64,000 bases of DNA from Actinobacillus indolicus. GTDB lineage: Bacteria; Pseudomonadota; Gammaproteobacteria; Enterobacterales; Pasteurellaceae. Shown piece by piece: positions 42,414-52,449 of this stretch. The position numbers and the translations under genes are program-made. The stretch lies in NCBI RefSeq assembly GCF_901764975.1, contig NZ_CABFKH010000002.1, forward strand, positions 186,001 to 250,000, given 5' to 3'. Position 1 is the first letter of the stretch, and each line of letters starts with the position of its first letter. The notes below the pieces were generated by a model. It was not told where the DNA came from. It saw nothing but the letters and a program-made list of their open reading frames with translations, and ran no database searches.

Positions 42414-43607
42414 TTACTGTACCCATTTCAATGGATTGACGGCCACACCTTTACGGCGAATTTCAAAATAGAGCGCAGAACGGCTTTGTCCTCCAGAATT
42501 ACCCACGCTAGCGATGGTTTGTCCAGCTTGAACGCGCGCGCCTTTTCTGACCGAAACTGATTGGTTGTATCCATAAAGCGACATATCACCATTACCGTGA
42601 TCCACAACAACAACTTGACCATAACCTTGTAGCCAATCAGCTAAAATCACTCGGCCTGCCGCAATGGCTTTCACGGCGGTGCCTGCCCCCGCTTGAATGA
42701 CAATACCATTCCATTTTAATTCTCCCATTTGCGTTGAACCAAAACGGTTAACAATTTTCCCTGAAACTGGCATCGCATATTTTCCAGAACCTAAACCGCT
42801 CCCCGCTCTGACTTGCTGTTTTTCTTGCTCTGTGGCTTTACGCTTTTCTTGAGTGTTTGTTTTTTGTTCTAACTTTGCAATTTCTTTCTTTTCTTGCTGC
42901 GCAGCTTCACTACTTGCTTTCGCTAATTGATTGCGTAGCGCATTTTCATTAGCCTTTAGCACATCTAAACGGCTTTGCTCTTTTTCTAACGTTTTATCGA
43001 TAGAACGGATCGTGCTTTCCCTTTCATTTTTCACTTTTTGCAGATCTTTTTCCTGTTTTTTCTGCTCAGAAAGCTGTGTTTGTTGCCCTTTTTGCTGACC
43101 TTGTAACTCATCTCGACGCGCTTTTAATTCAGCTTGAGTACGACGAAGATCATAAATGGCATCAATCCTAACTTGATTAATATGCTCATAATACGCTCCC
43201 ATACGATCTGCATTTTTGGCATCTTCAGATAAAAGTCTTTCTAAAACGGAAGGATGAATCCCTGAACGATAGGCAGAATCTAATTGCTCTTTTAATTTCT
43301 CTTTTTGCTCTTTTTCCTGCTTTTCTAACCGCTTGATCTCTTGTTCGGTACGCTTAATCGCTTGGCGAGTTTCAGCCAAGGTCATTTCTGTCTGTTTTAA
43401 ACTATTCAGCACTTTACCCATTTCAATCTCTTGATTTTTCAAGGTTGATTGTAATGAATCTCGCTTTTTCTTTTGTTCGTTAATTTTGCTTTGTTGTTGC
43501 TGAATTTTTTGCTGAATTTTGGATAAATCATTAGCCACTACGTCAGCAATAAGCGTAGTCATGCCATAAATTGATATGATAAGAGCAAGTTGTTTAATAG
43601 CTTTCAC
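42414..43607 (-). CDS. envC: Murein hydrolase activator EnvC
   Basis: Periplasmic activator of amidases AmiA/AmiB at the division septum. Signal peptide MKAIKQLALIISIYGMTTLIADVVA; long coiled coil rich in K/E/Q (about 27-270); C-terminal LytM (M23) domain with GYGQVVVVDHGNGDMSLYGY. The last metal motif, HxH in active enzymes, is SALYFEIR here, so the domain is degenerate and non-catalytic as expected for EnvC. 397 aa compared with 419 in E. coli. It opens the envC-yibQ-tamA-tamB-cydDC run; a fadD terminator lies upstream. Confidence 0.94.
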   Translation of the reverse strand: MKAIKQLALIISIYGMTTLIADVVANDLSKIQQKIQQQQSKINEQKKKRDSLQSTLKNQEIEMGKVLNSLKQTEMTLAETRQAIKRTEQEIKRLEKQEKEQKEKLKEQLDSAYRSGIHPSVLERLLSEDAKNADRMGAYYEHINQVRIDAIYDLRRTQAELKARRDELQGQQKGQQTQLSEQKKQEKDLQKVKNERESTIRSIDKTLEKEQSRLDVLKANENALRNQLAKASSEAAQQEKKEIAKLEQKTNTQEKRKATEQEKQQVRAGSGLGSGKYAMPVSGKIVNRFGSTQMGELKWNGIVIQAGAGTAVKAIAAGRVILADWLQGYGQVVVVDHGNGDMSLYGYNQSVSVRKGARVQAGQTIASVGNSGGQSRSALYFEIRRKGVAVNPLKWVQ

Positions 43608-43682
43608 GAAAGTTCCTTATCCAAATCAGTGAGTTAATCATAAATTCGTTATTTTAATCTGTAATGGAGCAAATAACCATGT

Positions 43683-43722
43683 TTTTAAAAAATAAAAGGC
43701 TGTTGAATTTACTCAACAGCCC
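43683..43722 (-). terminator. fadD terminator
   Basis: GGCTGTTGA-ATTTAC-TCAACAGCC with a U-rich tail on the minus strand, between fadD and envC. Confidence 0.85.
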
Positions 43723-43745
43723 ATCTATCCATAAAGTGAAATAAA

Positions 43746-45461
43746 TTATGCTTCTACTTTATTCTCTTTAGCTTGCATTTGCTCTTTGACTCGTGCCACT
43801 TCTTCATCTCTGAGCACACGACGAAGAATTTTACCGATATTACTTTTTGGTAGTTCATCACGGAATTCAATGTCTCGTGGAATTTTGTAACCCGTCAAAT
43901 GTTGGCGACAGTGATTTCTTAGTTCTTCACGGGTTAAACTTTCGTCTTTTTTCGTAACAAACACTTTGATACTTTCACCCGATACTTCACTTGGAATACC
44001 GACCACAACGACTTCATTTACTTTTGGATGGAGTGCTACCACATCTTCAATTTCATTCGGATAAACGTTAAAGCCAGAGACAATAATCATATCTTTTTTG
44101 CGATCAACGATACGTAAATTAAGATCTTGCCCCATTTCTACAATATCACCCGTAGCCATCCAACCATCTTTCAATACATCTGCTGTATCTTCAGGACGTT
44201 GCCAGTAACCTTGCATCACTTGCGGGCCTTTAACCCAAAGCTCTCCACGTTCTCCCATTGGTACGTCATTTCCAGCATCATCGACAATACGAATATCGGT
44301 GTTTGGCACAGGCACACCGATTGAACCAGAATACTCCACAGAGTCATTACGCGTTGCGGCAATTAATGGAGAACACTCGGTCATACCATAGCCTTCAATA
44401 ATATGGTTTCCTGTGGTTTTATGCCAACGTTCTGCGACTGCTCGTTGAATCGCCGCACCACCGCCAACAGATAATTTTAAATTTGAAAAATCCACTTCTT
44501 TAAACTGTGAATTATTCAACAACGCATTAAATAATGTATTCACACCTGTAATAGCGATAACAGGATATTTTTTCAATTCTTTTACAAACCCAGGAATATC
44601 CCTTGGATTAGTGATAAGTAATGCCGTAATACCTAACTCAATAAATAATAAGCAGTTTACCGTTAACGCAAAGACATGATAAAGCGGCAGTGCAATAACA
44701 GCAATTGGCTCCCTAGTTTGTTTCGTTAATGGATAAGCCACCCATTTTGCTTGAATGATATTCGCCACCACATTGCGATGGCTAAGCATAGCCCCTTTCG
44801 CCACACCCGTAGTTCCGCCCGTATATTGTAAAAAGGCTAAATCATCTGCCTGAATAATCGGTTTAACATATTGTCTCTGTTTACCAATACTTAGTGCTTC
44901 ACGAAAACTTACTGCATGGGGTAATTTATATTTTGGTACCAGCTTTTTAATATACTTCACCACGAAATTAACTAACGTACGCTTACCAAATGACAGCTGA
45001 TCGCCCATACGGGTTAAAATCACGTGCTTCACATCCGTGTTAAATACTACTTTCTCTAAAGTTGCCGCAAAATTAGACACAACCACAATCGCTTTAGCAC
45101 CGCTATCATTTAGCTGATGCTCTAATTCTCTTGGCGTATAAAGTGGGTTCACATTGACCACAACTAACCCTGCTCTCAATGCCCCAAATAATGCAATCGG
45201 ATATTGCAATAAATTTGGCATCATTAAAGCAATACGCTCCCCTTTCTCAAGACGTAATTCATTTTGTAAATAAGCAGCAAATGAACGGCTACGTTCTTCT
45301 AATTTACGGAACGTCAAAATCTGCCCCATATTAATATATGCAGGCATATCTGGATGGCGTTGAACTGCTTTTTCAAACATCTCCACTAATGAGCTATATT
45401 GATCAACATTTAATGTTCGATCAGCATTTGGTGGATAGTTCTCAAACCAAATCTTTTCCAT
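43746..45461 (-). CDS. fadD: Long-chain fatty acid-CoA ligase
   Basis: Activates fatty acids to acyl-CoA with ATP. ATP-binding P-loop [13 protein letters not shown] (about 213-225), YGMTECSP near 360, and the FACS segment [26 protein letters not shown] (in parts) near 440. 571 aa compared with 561 in E. coli. Pasteurellaceae generally lack full beta-oxidation, so the likely use is scavenging host fatty acids for lipids; that is inference. It follows rseC by 11 bp, so it may be co-transcribed with rseBC. Confidence 0.93.
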   Translation of the reverse strand: MEKIWFENYPPNADRTLNVDQYSSLVEMFEKAVQRHPDMPAYINMGQILTFRKLEERSRSFAAYLQNELRLEKGERIALMMPNLLQYPIALFGALRAGLVVVNVNPLYTPRELEHQLNDSGAKAIVVVSNFAATLEKVVFNTDVKHVILTRMGDQLSFGKRTLVNFVVKYIKKLVPKYKLPHAVSFREALSIGKQRQYVKPIIQADDLAFLQYTGGTTGVAKGAMLSHRNVVANIIQAKWVAYPLTKQTREPIAVIALPLYHVFALTVNCLLFIELGITALLITNPRDIPGFVKELKKYPVIAITGVNTLFNALLNNSQFKEVDFSNLKLSVGGGAAIQRAVAERWHKTTGNHIIEGYGMTECSPLIAATRNDSVEYSGSIGVPVPNTDIRIVDDAGNDVPMGERGELWVKGPQVMQGYWQRPEDTADVLKDGWMATGDIVEMGQDLNLRIVDRKKDMIIVSGFNVYPNEIEDVVALHPKVNEVVVVGIPSEVSGESIKVFVTKKDESLTREELRNHCRQHLTGYKIPRDIEFRDELPKSNIGKILRRVLRDEEVARVKEQMQAKENKVEA

Positions 45462-45472
45462 TTATATCTCCT

Positions 45473-45901
45473 TTAGATTTTTCGTAAAAATACAGGGATA
45501 AATTGCGCCTGTGATTTTTTGGAAACGGTTCTCTTCACCCATAAAAATGTGAGTGCGGTTGCAATAAAAATACCTAACGCAACCCATAATTCATTTTGAA
45601 TCCACTGTGATAGCAGTAATGCAGACAGGATTAACGCAATCAGTGGAATCACATAAAGCCAAAATACACTGAATAATAAGCTTTGTTCAGCTAATCCAAT
45701 TTCAATTTTATCACCAATTTGGAGTGGTGTTTCAACTGATAATTCAAATTGCGGAGCAAATTTTTCACCTGCTAACGCAGATAACGCTTTTGTCCCACAA
45801 CTTTGACTTGCGCCACAGCTACCACAGCCTGCTTTTGCTTGACATTGGACTAATGCAACACCATTTTGATAGCCAATCACCGTGGCTTGTTCAATCATCA
45901 T
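45473..45901 (-). CDS. rseC: Sigma-E regulatory/SoxR-reducing membrane protein RseC
   Basis: 142-aa inner-membrane protein. Cys-rich N-terminal segment CQAKAGCGSCGASQSCG (about 20-36) typical of RseC/RsxC-associated proteins, then two membrane helices (about 76-120). Positive modulator of sigma-E in enterobacteria. Its ATG overlaps the rseB stop codon (ATGA). No rpoE or rseA precedes the pair here. Confidence 0.92.
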   Translation of the reverse strand: MMIEQATVIGYQNGVALVQCQAKAGCGSCGASQSCGTKALSALAGEKFAPQFELSVETPLQIGDKIEIGLAEQSLLFSVFWLYVIPLIALILSALLLSQWIQNELWVALGIFIATALTFLWVKRTVSKKSQAQFIPVFLRKI

Positions 45902-46863
45902 GGATTTTCTCCCTTAGACGCGAGCTGAATCTGTTGTGCAATATGACGTGCAGAAGCCACAGGAATTTCACCGACAATAATCACATCCTGATCGCCTATC
46001 GTTTGGCTATAAATGCCTGTTTTTCCTTCTTGCCAAAATTGACCATCAAAAATCACTCCTTTATTTTGAACCATATACACCGTAAAAGAAAAAAGACCAT
46101 CGCTATAAAGTTGACTTTCGACCTGTTCATCTAATAGCACTTCCGATAAGCGTTGTCTCCCCGTTGATAATGGCTTAAACCCTGATGGCACCCACTTTGG
46201 AGACCATGCTAACGGTAATTGTTCTTCCTGCTTTTCCGTTTGAATGAGAGTAGGGAAAATCAACGTTTTGATAGGTTCAACAATATATAAAAGTTGTTCA
46301 TCCTCAATGGATTGAATTACCCTAAATAATTCTAAAATATTTTGATCACGGTCGAGTAACTGGCTTTGAAGTAACAGATGATTATCTTCATCTATCCACA
46401 AAATATACTGATAGCGAAAATCATCCTGTGGCACAACGCGAATCACGCGAGCAATATGATCTGCCACTCTTGATTTTCCGGCATCAACAAAGGTATACCC
46501 TGTTAATTGCTCAAAATCCGTATGAATCACACTCGGCAAATTATCTAAAATACGGGAGGTTTGTAAGCTGAAGGGTTGATATTCACCAAAATACCCCACC
46601 GTATCTTCTCGCAAAATCATCTCTTCTCTTGTTGCATCTAAATGTAACAACTGTGCATATTCTTTATTATTGTCATTGGCATGACGATAACGAAAAGAGA
46701 GTACATCTTCCCCAGACTGTAAAATATAAAGTTGTTCATAATTTAATGTTTTATGTGCTTTAGTCATCGCTATTAAATAATCTAAAGGAGAGCTCAATTC
46801 AGCCCAAACAGACGATGTCCAAAACAACATTAATAATATGATAATAGGGGGAGATTTTTTCAT
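45898..46863 (-). CDS. rseB: Sigma-E regulatory protein RseB
   Basis: Periplasmic sensor that in E. coli protects RseA from cleavage and responds to lipopolysaccharide. Signal peptide ends SSVWA (about residue 21); MucB/RseB domain with the conserved pattern LNYEQLYILQSGEDVLSFRYRH, and the C-terminal domain containing WSPKWVPSGF. 321 aa, normal. Coupled to rseC. An inverted repeat holding an uptake signal lies 15-40 bp upstream of the start. Confidence 0.93.
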   Translation of the reverse strand: MKKSPPIIILLMLFWTSSVWAELSSPLDYLIAMTKAHKTLNYEQLYILQSGEDVLSFRYRHANDNNKEYAQLLHLDATREEMILREDTVGYFGEYQPFSLQTSRILDNLPSVIHTDFEQLTGYTFVDAGKSRVADHIARVIRVVPQDDFRYQYILWIDEDNHLLLQSQLLDRDQNILELFRVIQSIEDEQLLYIVEPIKTLIFPTLIQTEKQEEQLPLAWSPKWVPSGFKPLSTGRQRLSEVLLDEQVESQLYSDGLFSFTVYMVQNKGVIFDGQFWQEGKTGIYSQTIGDQDVIIVGEIPVASARHIAQQIQLASKGENP

Positions 46864-46877
46864 TTGTATTCATTCCA

Positions 46878-46902
46878 TGTTACAAGCGGTGAGATTGTAA
46901 CA
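46878..46902. promoter_or_regulatory. Inverted repeat with uptake signal upstream of rseB
   Basis: TGTTACAA-GCGGTGAGA-TTGTAACA: perfect 8-bp arms, with ACAAGCGGT (46,882-46,890) spanning the left arm and loop. No U-tract, so probably not a terminator for the upstream lipoprotein gene. Confidence 0.5.
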
Positions 46903-46940
46903 AAATTTTACAAAATATCCGAGCTACCGTTCGATCAACT

Positions 46941-47327
46941 CTACCAGCATGAATAGCAAAAACGGCCAAACCCAAAGCCAAAACGCATATCGTCATAATG
47001 CATACGCATATATTCAAGTTCTTCTTGCGCTTTATGATTTTCTAATGCCAATTTATAGCACGCTTGGAAAACAGGATTATTCACTTTTTCCGCATAACGT
47101 TTTTCAAAATCAGCTTGCTCTTTTTCTGTACGGCTTAGCGGTGGATTAAATTGCTCATGAATTAATTCCGCTGTTTCTAAATCGCACTGTTTTGCAAGTT
47201 TGACTTGTAACGCCTGTTCTACTCGAACTCGCTTAGCTTCTCGCTCCGCTTTCTGTTCAGGAGTGATGGCACAAGACGCTAAAATAAAACTTAAAGATAA
47301 AATCACCGTTGATTTTAATAATTTCAT
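46941..47327 (-). CDS. Small lipoprotein of unknown function
   Basis: 128 aa with a clear lipoprotein signal MKLLKSTVILSLSFILASC (lipobox LASC), then a charged helical region (EQKAEREAKRVRVEQAL) and an unusual aromatic tail with DDMRFGFGFGRFCYSCW. I do not recognise a family. It begins 17 bp after the glnE stop codon on the same strand, so it is probably co-transcribed with glnE. Four Cys, two of them in the tail, could form a disulphide in the periplasm. Confidence 0.75.
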   Translation of the reverse strand: MKLLKSTVILSLSFILASCAITPEQKAEREAKRVRVEQALQVKLAKQCDLETAELIHEQFNPPLSRTEKEQADFEKRYAEKVNNPVFQACYKLALENHKAQEELEYMRMHYDDMRFGFGFGRFCYSCW

Positions 47328-47344
47328 ACAATGTCCTTATACGA

Positions 47345-50197
47345 CTATGAATTAAAAAGTAATGCCCACATTTGACGAACAAAGGCACGCTCTTCGCTAA
47401 ACTCATGCCCATCGACAATACTTTCTTTATTTAATAAATTGAGATGATGGATTTGATTGCGTAATTTAATGTAGCAATCTTTTAAGCCTTCACCTTGTTC
47501 TTGGCTTAGCATACCACACTCAATGCTACTCTCAAAAATGCGAACATTATCTGACCAAACCGCCATTTGTGGATGTTCATGGGCATAATTTAAGACCAAA
47601 TATTGTGCGATAAATTCAATATCGGTGATGCCCCCTTTATCTGTTTTGAGATGAAATTGATGTTCCGCATTTTTACTTAAATGTTGATACATCTTTTCAC
47701 GCATATTGCAAATTTCTTCCCTTAACTGACCGCTTGCACGTGCTTGCGATAAGGTTTCTCGGCGGATATGTTCAAATTTATCACGAAGTGCCTGTGTACC
47801 ATAAACTGCACGTGTTCTGACTAACGCTTGAGATTCCCATGTCCATGCTTCATTTTTTTGATAATGATCGTAAGCATTAAAGGTACTCACCAATAACCCT
47901 GCTTCACCTGACGGGCGTAAGCGCATATCGACTTCATAAAGTACGCCTGCGCTGGTATTGAGATTGAAGATCCCATTGATCTTTTGTGCCAATTTTAAAT
48001 AAAACTGATGACTTGAAATAGATTTCTTGCCACCGATGGTTTCGCTCTGTTCAGGGGCATTGTGTAGGAACACTAAATCTAAATCGGAGTTATAGCCAAG
48101 TTCGATTCCGCCCAGTTTGCCATAGGCTATGACTGCAAAATCTTTTTCATCATAGGTTAAATGTTCAGGTGTACCAAAGCGTTGTGAGATTTGTCGCCAA
48201 GCGATATTCACCACAGCACCGATAATCGCTTCGGCTAAATAGGTTAAGTGATCGCTGATTTTCATCACAGGTAAAACGCCTAAAATATCAGCGGAAGCAA
48301 TGCGCAATAATTGGCTCTGTTTAAACTGGCGAAGTGCGTCAATTAAGGCTTCTTCATCTTCTTCTGGAATACGTAACAGATACTCTTGTAAAGCTCTTGG
48401 GTAATCTTCAAGGGCAATTACCTTGGTTAAACTCTGTTGCGCGATCAACTCATCCAATAACATTGGGTGGCGGGCAATTTGTTCTGCCACCATAATGGAT
48501 TGCGCACAGAGCGTAAATAACTGCGGTAAAATCTGCTCTTTCTCATACAACAATTCAAGATAGGTCGTTCGAGTTGTGATCTTATCAATGATATTTAAAA
48601 TTCTCGGCAGTAGCACCAGATAATCTGGCTGGCGGAAAATGCCGTCTAACACCTTTGGCATCAATTTACGTAAAACATCTCGCCCACGCACACCAATCGG
48701 GCGTTTGACCCAATCTTCAAACATTGCATCCAAAATATGATGGATTTCACCATAATCTTCCGTTTGAACGGCATAATCTTTTAACGCATTTTCCAAATCA
48801 GCTAAGACAATTTGGTGTTGCATTAAATCTTTCCAGACTGATAACGTTTCATTTTCCTGATCGTCTTCGTTTTCTTCTTCGCCGATCAGCTCATTAAATA
48901 CCGCACGAACATTTTGTTGATGAAATGCTAATTTTTCTAAAAATGATGCCCAATCAGGTTGTTGATTTGCAAAGGCAAGGCGAATGCGATCTTCATCGTT
49001 AGTCGGCAATGTTTGGGTTTGTTGATCTCGAATTGCTTGGAGCACATTTTCCGTATGGCGCAAAAAGAGATAGGCATCTTTAAGTTGCTCCACCTGCGTT
49101 TCGCTTAATAAATTAAGCTGTGCTAATTGGGGTAAGACCTCTAACAAACTGCGCTGTTGCAAAATTTTATCTCGTCCACCACGCATCATTTGAAAGGTTT
49201 GGACGATAAACTCCACTTCTCGAATACCGCCAGCGCCTAATTTAATGTTGTCCGTTAAGCCACGGCGGATGACTTCTCGGCTAATTTTTGACTTCATTTC
49301 ACGCAGAGATTGAATCGCACTGAAGTCTAAATAACGACGATAAACAAAAGGACGCAACATCTGCTTCAAATATTTATGGTTAATGTTCGTCAGATCTTCG
49401 CCTAAAATTTTCGCCTTAATCATCGCATAGCGTTCCCAATCTCGCCCTTGCTCTTGATAATAATCTTCCATCGCCGTAAAACTGAGCACCAACGCACCGC
49501 TATCCCCAAATGGACGAAGTCGCATATCCGTGCGATACACAAAGCCATCAAGGGTAATTTCATCTAAAGCTCGAATCAGTCGTTGTCCTAAACGTGTAAA
49601 AAACTTGCTGTTTTCCATCGGTTTCCTACCGCCAACCGTTTCCCCAATATCAGGGTAGGTAAAAATCAAGTCAATATCTGACGAAAAATTCAGCTCTCGC
49701 CCACCGAGTTTCCCCATACCCAAAATCAGTAACTCCTGCTTTTCCCCAAGCTCATTCATCGGCGTGCCATATTCGTTACACATCTGCTCAAATAACCAAT
49801 CCCTTGCGCCTAAAATCAGGGCTTCGGCTAAATCCGACAAGCGTTCAAATACCTGCTGGGTTGATGCGAGCTGATTAGATTGAATAAAACTCAAGGTTGC
49901 CATTTCACGATGACGGAAACGACGTAGCTCACGGTGTAACTCATCTTCATTTTTTACCGCAGAAATCACCGCTTGTAAACGTTCGGTATAGTGTTCACAA
50001 TCTTCAATCGTTGGTTGTTTTTTCAACCAAGCTTGTAACAATTCAGGCTGTTTTTGTAGCTGTTGAGTGACAAATTCGGACATTGCCATTGCACTGACAA
50101 GCGGTGAGATTTGCTCAATATTTTGCAAATGGATAGCATTTGAAGTGATTAGCTCGTTGAGTTTAGTTTGGGATTGGGAAAAAAGATGTTCTAACAT
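47345..50197 (-). CDS. glnE: Bifunctional glutamine synthetase adenylyltransferase/deadenylase
   Basis: Controls glutamine synthetase by adding or removing AMP in response to PII. Two nucleotidyltransferase domains are visible: GMGKLGGRELNFSSDIDLIF (deadenylase half, about 155-175) and YGKLGGIELGYNSDLDLVF (adenylylating half, about 690-710). 950 aa compared with 946 in E. coli. The segment ISPLVS near the N-terminus is encoded by an uptake signal at 50,097-50,105, and another lies at 49,978-49,986. Terminator of the yci operon just upstream. Confidence 0.95.
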   Translation of the reverse strand: MLEHLFSQSQTKLNELITSNAIHLQNIEQISPLVSAMAMSEFVTQQLQKQPELLQAWLKKQPTIEDCEHYTERLQAVISAVKNEDELHRELRRFRHREMATLSFIQSNQLASTQQVFERLSDLAEALILGARDWLFEQMCNEYGTPMNELGEKQELLILGMGKLGGRELNFSSDIDLIFTYPDIGETVGGRKPMENSKFFTRLGQRLIRALDEITLDGFVYRTDMRLRPFGDSGALVLSFTAMEDYYQEQGRDWERYAMIKAKILGEDLTNINHKYLKQMLRPFVYRRYLDFSAIQSLREMKSKISREVIRRGLTDNIKLGAGGIREVEFIVQTFQMMRGGRDKILQQRSLLEVLPQLAQLNLLSETQVEQLKDAYLFLRHTENVLQAIRDQQTQTLPTNDEDRIRLAFANQQPDWASFLEKLAFHQQNVRAVFNELIGEEENEDDQENETLSVWKDLMQHQIVLADLENALKDYAVQTEDYGEIHHILDAMFEDWVKRPIGVRGRDVLRKLMPKVLDGIFRQPDYLVLLPRILNIIDKITTRTTYLELLYEKEQILPQLFTLCAQSIMVAEQIARHPMLLDELIAQQSLTKVIALEDYPRALQEYLLRIPEEDEEALIDALRQFKQSQLLRIASADILGVLPVMKISDHLTYLAEAIIGAVVNIAWRQISQRFGTPEHLTYDEKDFAVIAYGKLGGIELGYNSDLDLVFLHNAPEQSETIGGKKSISSHQFYLKLAQKINGIFNLNTSAGVLYEVDMRLRPSGEAGLLVSTFNAYDHYQKNEAWTWESQALVRTRAVYGTQALRDKFEHIRRETLSQARASGQLREEICNMREKMYQHLSKNAEHQFHLKTDKGGITDIEFIAQYLVLNYAHEHPQMAVWSDNVRIFESSIECGMLSQEQGEGLKDCYIKLRNQIHHLNLLNKESIVDGHEFSEERAFVRQMWALLFNS

Positions 50198-50232
50198 AGG
50201 CTTGCTATTTGGGATTGTTGTACAGTGGAAAA

Positions 50233-50266
50233 GAGTTAACCGTGGGCAAAACCCACGGTATAACTC
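50233..50266 (-). terminator. Terminator of the yci operon
   Basis: GAGTTA-ACCGTGGG-CAAAA-CCCACGGT-A-TAACTC forms a long stem with one bulge, followed on the minus strand by CTTTTCC. Lies between yciI and glnE. Confidence 0.65.
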
Positions 50267-50278
50267 GTCATTTCAGCC

Positions 50279-50575
50279 TTAAAATACTTTCTTAAACGGT
50301 TTCACAATCACGTCACCATAAACCCCTGCTTCCACATAAGGATCTTGGCTTGCCCACTGTTTTGCATCTTCAAGGGAGTTGAATTTTGCGATTACCGTTG
50401 ATCCTGTAAAACCGGCTTCCCCCGGATTTTCATCATCAATTGCAGGATTTGGCCCTGCGGTTAAAAGACGTTCTTCCGCTTGTAACTGTTTTAAACGTTC
50501 AAGGTGTTTTTCACGTACGGCTAAACGTTTTTCAAGGGTGTTTGGGTTATCTTGAGCAAAAATAACGTAATACAT
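50279..50575 (-). CDS. yciI: YciI family protein
   Basis: 98-aa small enzyme-like protein of the YCII family (ferredoxin-like fold related to muconolactone isomerase); in Haemophilus the homologue YciI was reported with possible hydrolase-type activity. Conserved His in REKHLERL (about 22) and Asp in [11 protein letters not shown] (about 79-85). The second of two adjacent ATGs is chosen: AAGGAG lies at proper distance and the length then equals E. coli YciI. Last gene of yciC-yciB-yciA-yciI, 8-10 bp after yciA. Confidence 0.92.
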   Translation of the reverse strand: MYYVIFAQDNPNTLEKRLAVREKHLERLKQLQAEERLLTAGPNPAIDDENPGEAGFTGSTVIAKFNSLEDAKQWASQDPYVEAGVYGDVIVKPFKKVF

Positions 50576-50585
50576 CATATTCTCC

Positions 50586-51029
50586 TTAAGGTGTAATTAA
50601 AGATAAGGCTTGATCAAGTTCTGGATTGTCCTCTCGTGGAATGACTCGTGGTCTGCCATTATTATCTACGGCAACAAAGGTAAATTCCGCTTCTGTTACA
50701 CAATGGCGATCACGCATGCCATCGTAAACTTTTTTGATCCAAACTTCGACTTTGATTTGAATAGAAGTACGTCCAACTTTGGTACATTTTCCGTAACAAC
50801 AAACCACATCGCCCACCGCAACAGGCAGTAAAAAAGACATTTTATCTACCGAAACTGTCACAACACGGCCTTTTGCCAACTCTTTAGCCAGAATCGCCCC
50901 GCCCATATCCATTTGTGACATGATCCAGCCACCAAAAATATCCCCATTAGCATTGGTATCTGATGGCATCGCCAAGGTACGTAAAATCAACGAACCTTCT
51001 GGTTGGCGTTGAACTTGATTAGTTTCCAT
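50586..51029 (-). CDS. yciA: Acyl-CoA thioesterase YciA
   Basis: Hot-dog-fold thioesterase that hydrolyses broad-range acyl-CoA. The motif [18 protein letters not shown] (about 29-46) contains the catalytic Asp; VCCYGKC follows. 147 aa, a little longer than E. coli YciA (132). GAGGAAAAAA before the ATG. Its start overlaps yciB by 11 bp, implying coupled translation. Confidence 0.94.
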   Translation of the reverse strand: METNQVQRQPEGSLILRTLAMPSDTNANGDIFGGWIMSQMDMGGAILAKELAKGRVVTVSVDKMSFLLPVAVGDVVCCYGKCTKVGRTSIQIKVEVWIKKVYDGMRDRHCVTEAEFTFVAVDNNGRPRVIPREDNPELDQALSLITP

Positions 51030-51576
51030 TTTTTTCCTCGCTTTGTTCTAATTGTTTTAAATGTGGATAAAGGTAAATACCTGTGGCAACGACAGCCATT
51101 AAGCTCAGTCCTGTTAAGCCAAAGACTTTGAAATTTGCCCAAGCATCATCAGAGAAAAATTCACTAATGATAATATTGATGATCATACAAAGAATAAAAA
51201 AGCCAGCCCACCCCAAATTAAGTTTTTCCCAGATTGGTTGCTCTAATTTAAGTTCTTTGCCTAATAACATTTGGATCAACGGCTTTTTGAAAACGTATTG
51301 GCTAATCAAAAGGGCTATGGCAAAAATCGCATTCACAATGGTCACTTTCCATTTTAGGAATGCAAGGTCGTTAAAGTAAGCGGTCAGTAAGCCGAAGAAA
51401 ACGACAGCTATGCCCATAATCCATTGATTTTTTTCAATCTTTTTATAGAGTACTTTTAAGGTTACTAATTGAATTACCATTGCGATCACTAAAACCAAAG
51501 CGGCTTCTTGTACACCATAGGTTTTATATACAACAAAAAAGAGAATCAGCGGAATAAATTCTAATAACTGTTTCAT
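51019..51576 (-). CDS. yciB: Septation protein A / intracellular septation (YciB)
   Basis: Inner-membrane protein with five or so helices ([20 protein letters not shown] at the N-terminus is the family signature). Linked to cell-envelope integrity and division in enterobacteria; known as IspZ in Shigella. 185 aa compared with 179 in E. coli. Middle of the yciC-yciB-yciA run. Confidence 0.93.
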   Translation of the reverse strand: MKQLLEFIPLILFFVVYKTYGVQEAALVLVIAMVIQLVTLKVLYKKIEKNQWIMGIAVVFFGLLTAYFNDLAFLKWKVTIVNAIFAIALLISQYVFKKPLIQMLLGKELKLEQPIWEKLNLGWAGFFILCMIINIIISEFFSDDAWANFKVFGLTGLSLMAVVATGIYLYPHLKQLEQSEEKNGN

Positions 51577-51584
51577 GGCAATCC

Positions 51585-52322
51585 TTAAGCCTGTTGACGA
51601 TAGACTTGATAAAAACGGAAACCAAAGATAATCACAAATAAGCTAATAAAAGCCCCAACTACTTGTGAAAGAATAATGCCTAATTCACCGCCAATATTAG
51701 AAATTACGCTGCCTAATAAACTTGGCAACATATAGCTTAATACACAGAATAAGAAAAGCGGTAACATTCTGCCACGGCTTAATCCCCATGTGAATTTTAA
51801 GGTTTCCATCACGCCCTTTCTTGGCTCTTCTAATAAATAGGCATAAACCACTAAACAGAGCTTCACAAAGACATAAATACCTGTTGCCATTAAGGGTAAA
51901 ATCATAATCGCTAAGCTACCTGCCTGACCGACTGTTCCGCCAAAAGAAATACCGATTGACATCGGCAATACCATGAAAATAGTTAAGCCAATGATAGGGA
52001 AAAAGGCTTTTAGGCTCTCGCTGAGATTTTGAGCGAAATGTTGGTAGGTACCGTTGTTGATCGATTTAATGTTTAAAATGATAAGAACATTCAAAAAGAC
52101 ACTCACTAATGCCGATACAATCGTTGGCGTAAGTTGCTGTGCGAATAACGCCAACACATCTTGATTTTGTAAATCTGCTTGAGAAACCACCGGTCTTGGG
52201 AATAAATAAAATGTCCCTATTTGTAATAACACTAATAACGCAATACTTGTCACAGTAAAGTTCGCTTGGTTGCGTATAAAATTCCAACTATCTTGCAATA
52301 AATTAGAAAATTTAATCGGCAT
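51585..52322 (-). CDS. yciC: UPF0259 membrane protein YciC
   Basis: 245-aa polytopic membrane protein of the UPF0259 family, about six helices; N-terminal DSWNFIRNQ and [15 protein letters not shown] near 170 are family features. Function unknown; linked with YciB in envelope integrity. First gene of the yci operon, 8 bp before yciB. Confidence 0.9.
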   Translation of the reverse strand: MPIKFSNLLQDSWNFIRNQANFTVTSIALLVLLQIGTFYLFPRPVVSQADLQNQDVLALFAQQLTPTIVSALVSVFLNVLIILNIKSINNGTYQHFAQNLSESLKAFFPIIGLTIFMVLPMSIGISFGGTVGQAGSLAIMILPLMATGIYVFVKLCLVVYAYLLEEPRKGVMETLKFTWGLSRGRMLPLFLFCVLSYMLPSLLGSVISNIGGELGIILSQVVGAFISLFVIIFGFRFYQVYRQQA

Positions 52323-52449
52323 GGTAAATCCTTAAATAAATGTCATGAAAATGTTGCAAAGTATAGCAAGTGTTGCATCACTTCGCTATTGTAGATTTTA
52401 TAGAGTTCAGTAGAATATAGCCCACAATCCACTGAGAATAAGACAAATT

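Noticed and set aside
42414-43607. EnvC as an active LytM endopeptidase
   Set aside because: The last HxH zinc motif is absent (SALYFEIR), as in known non-catalytic EnvC activators.
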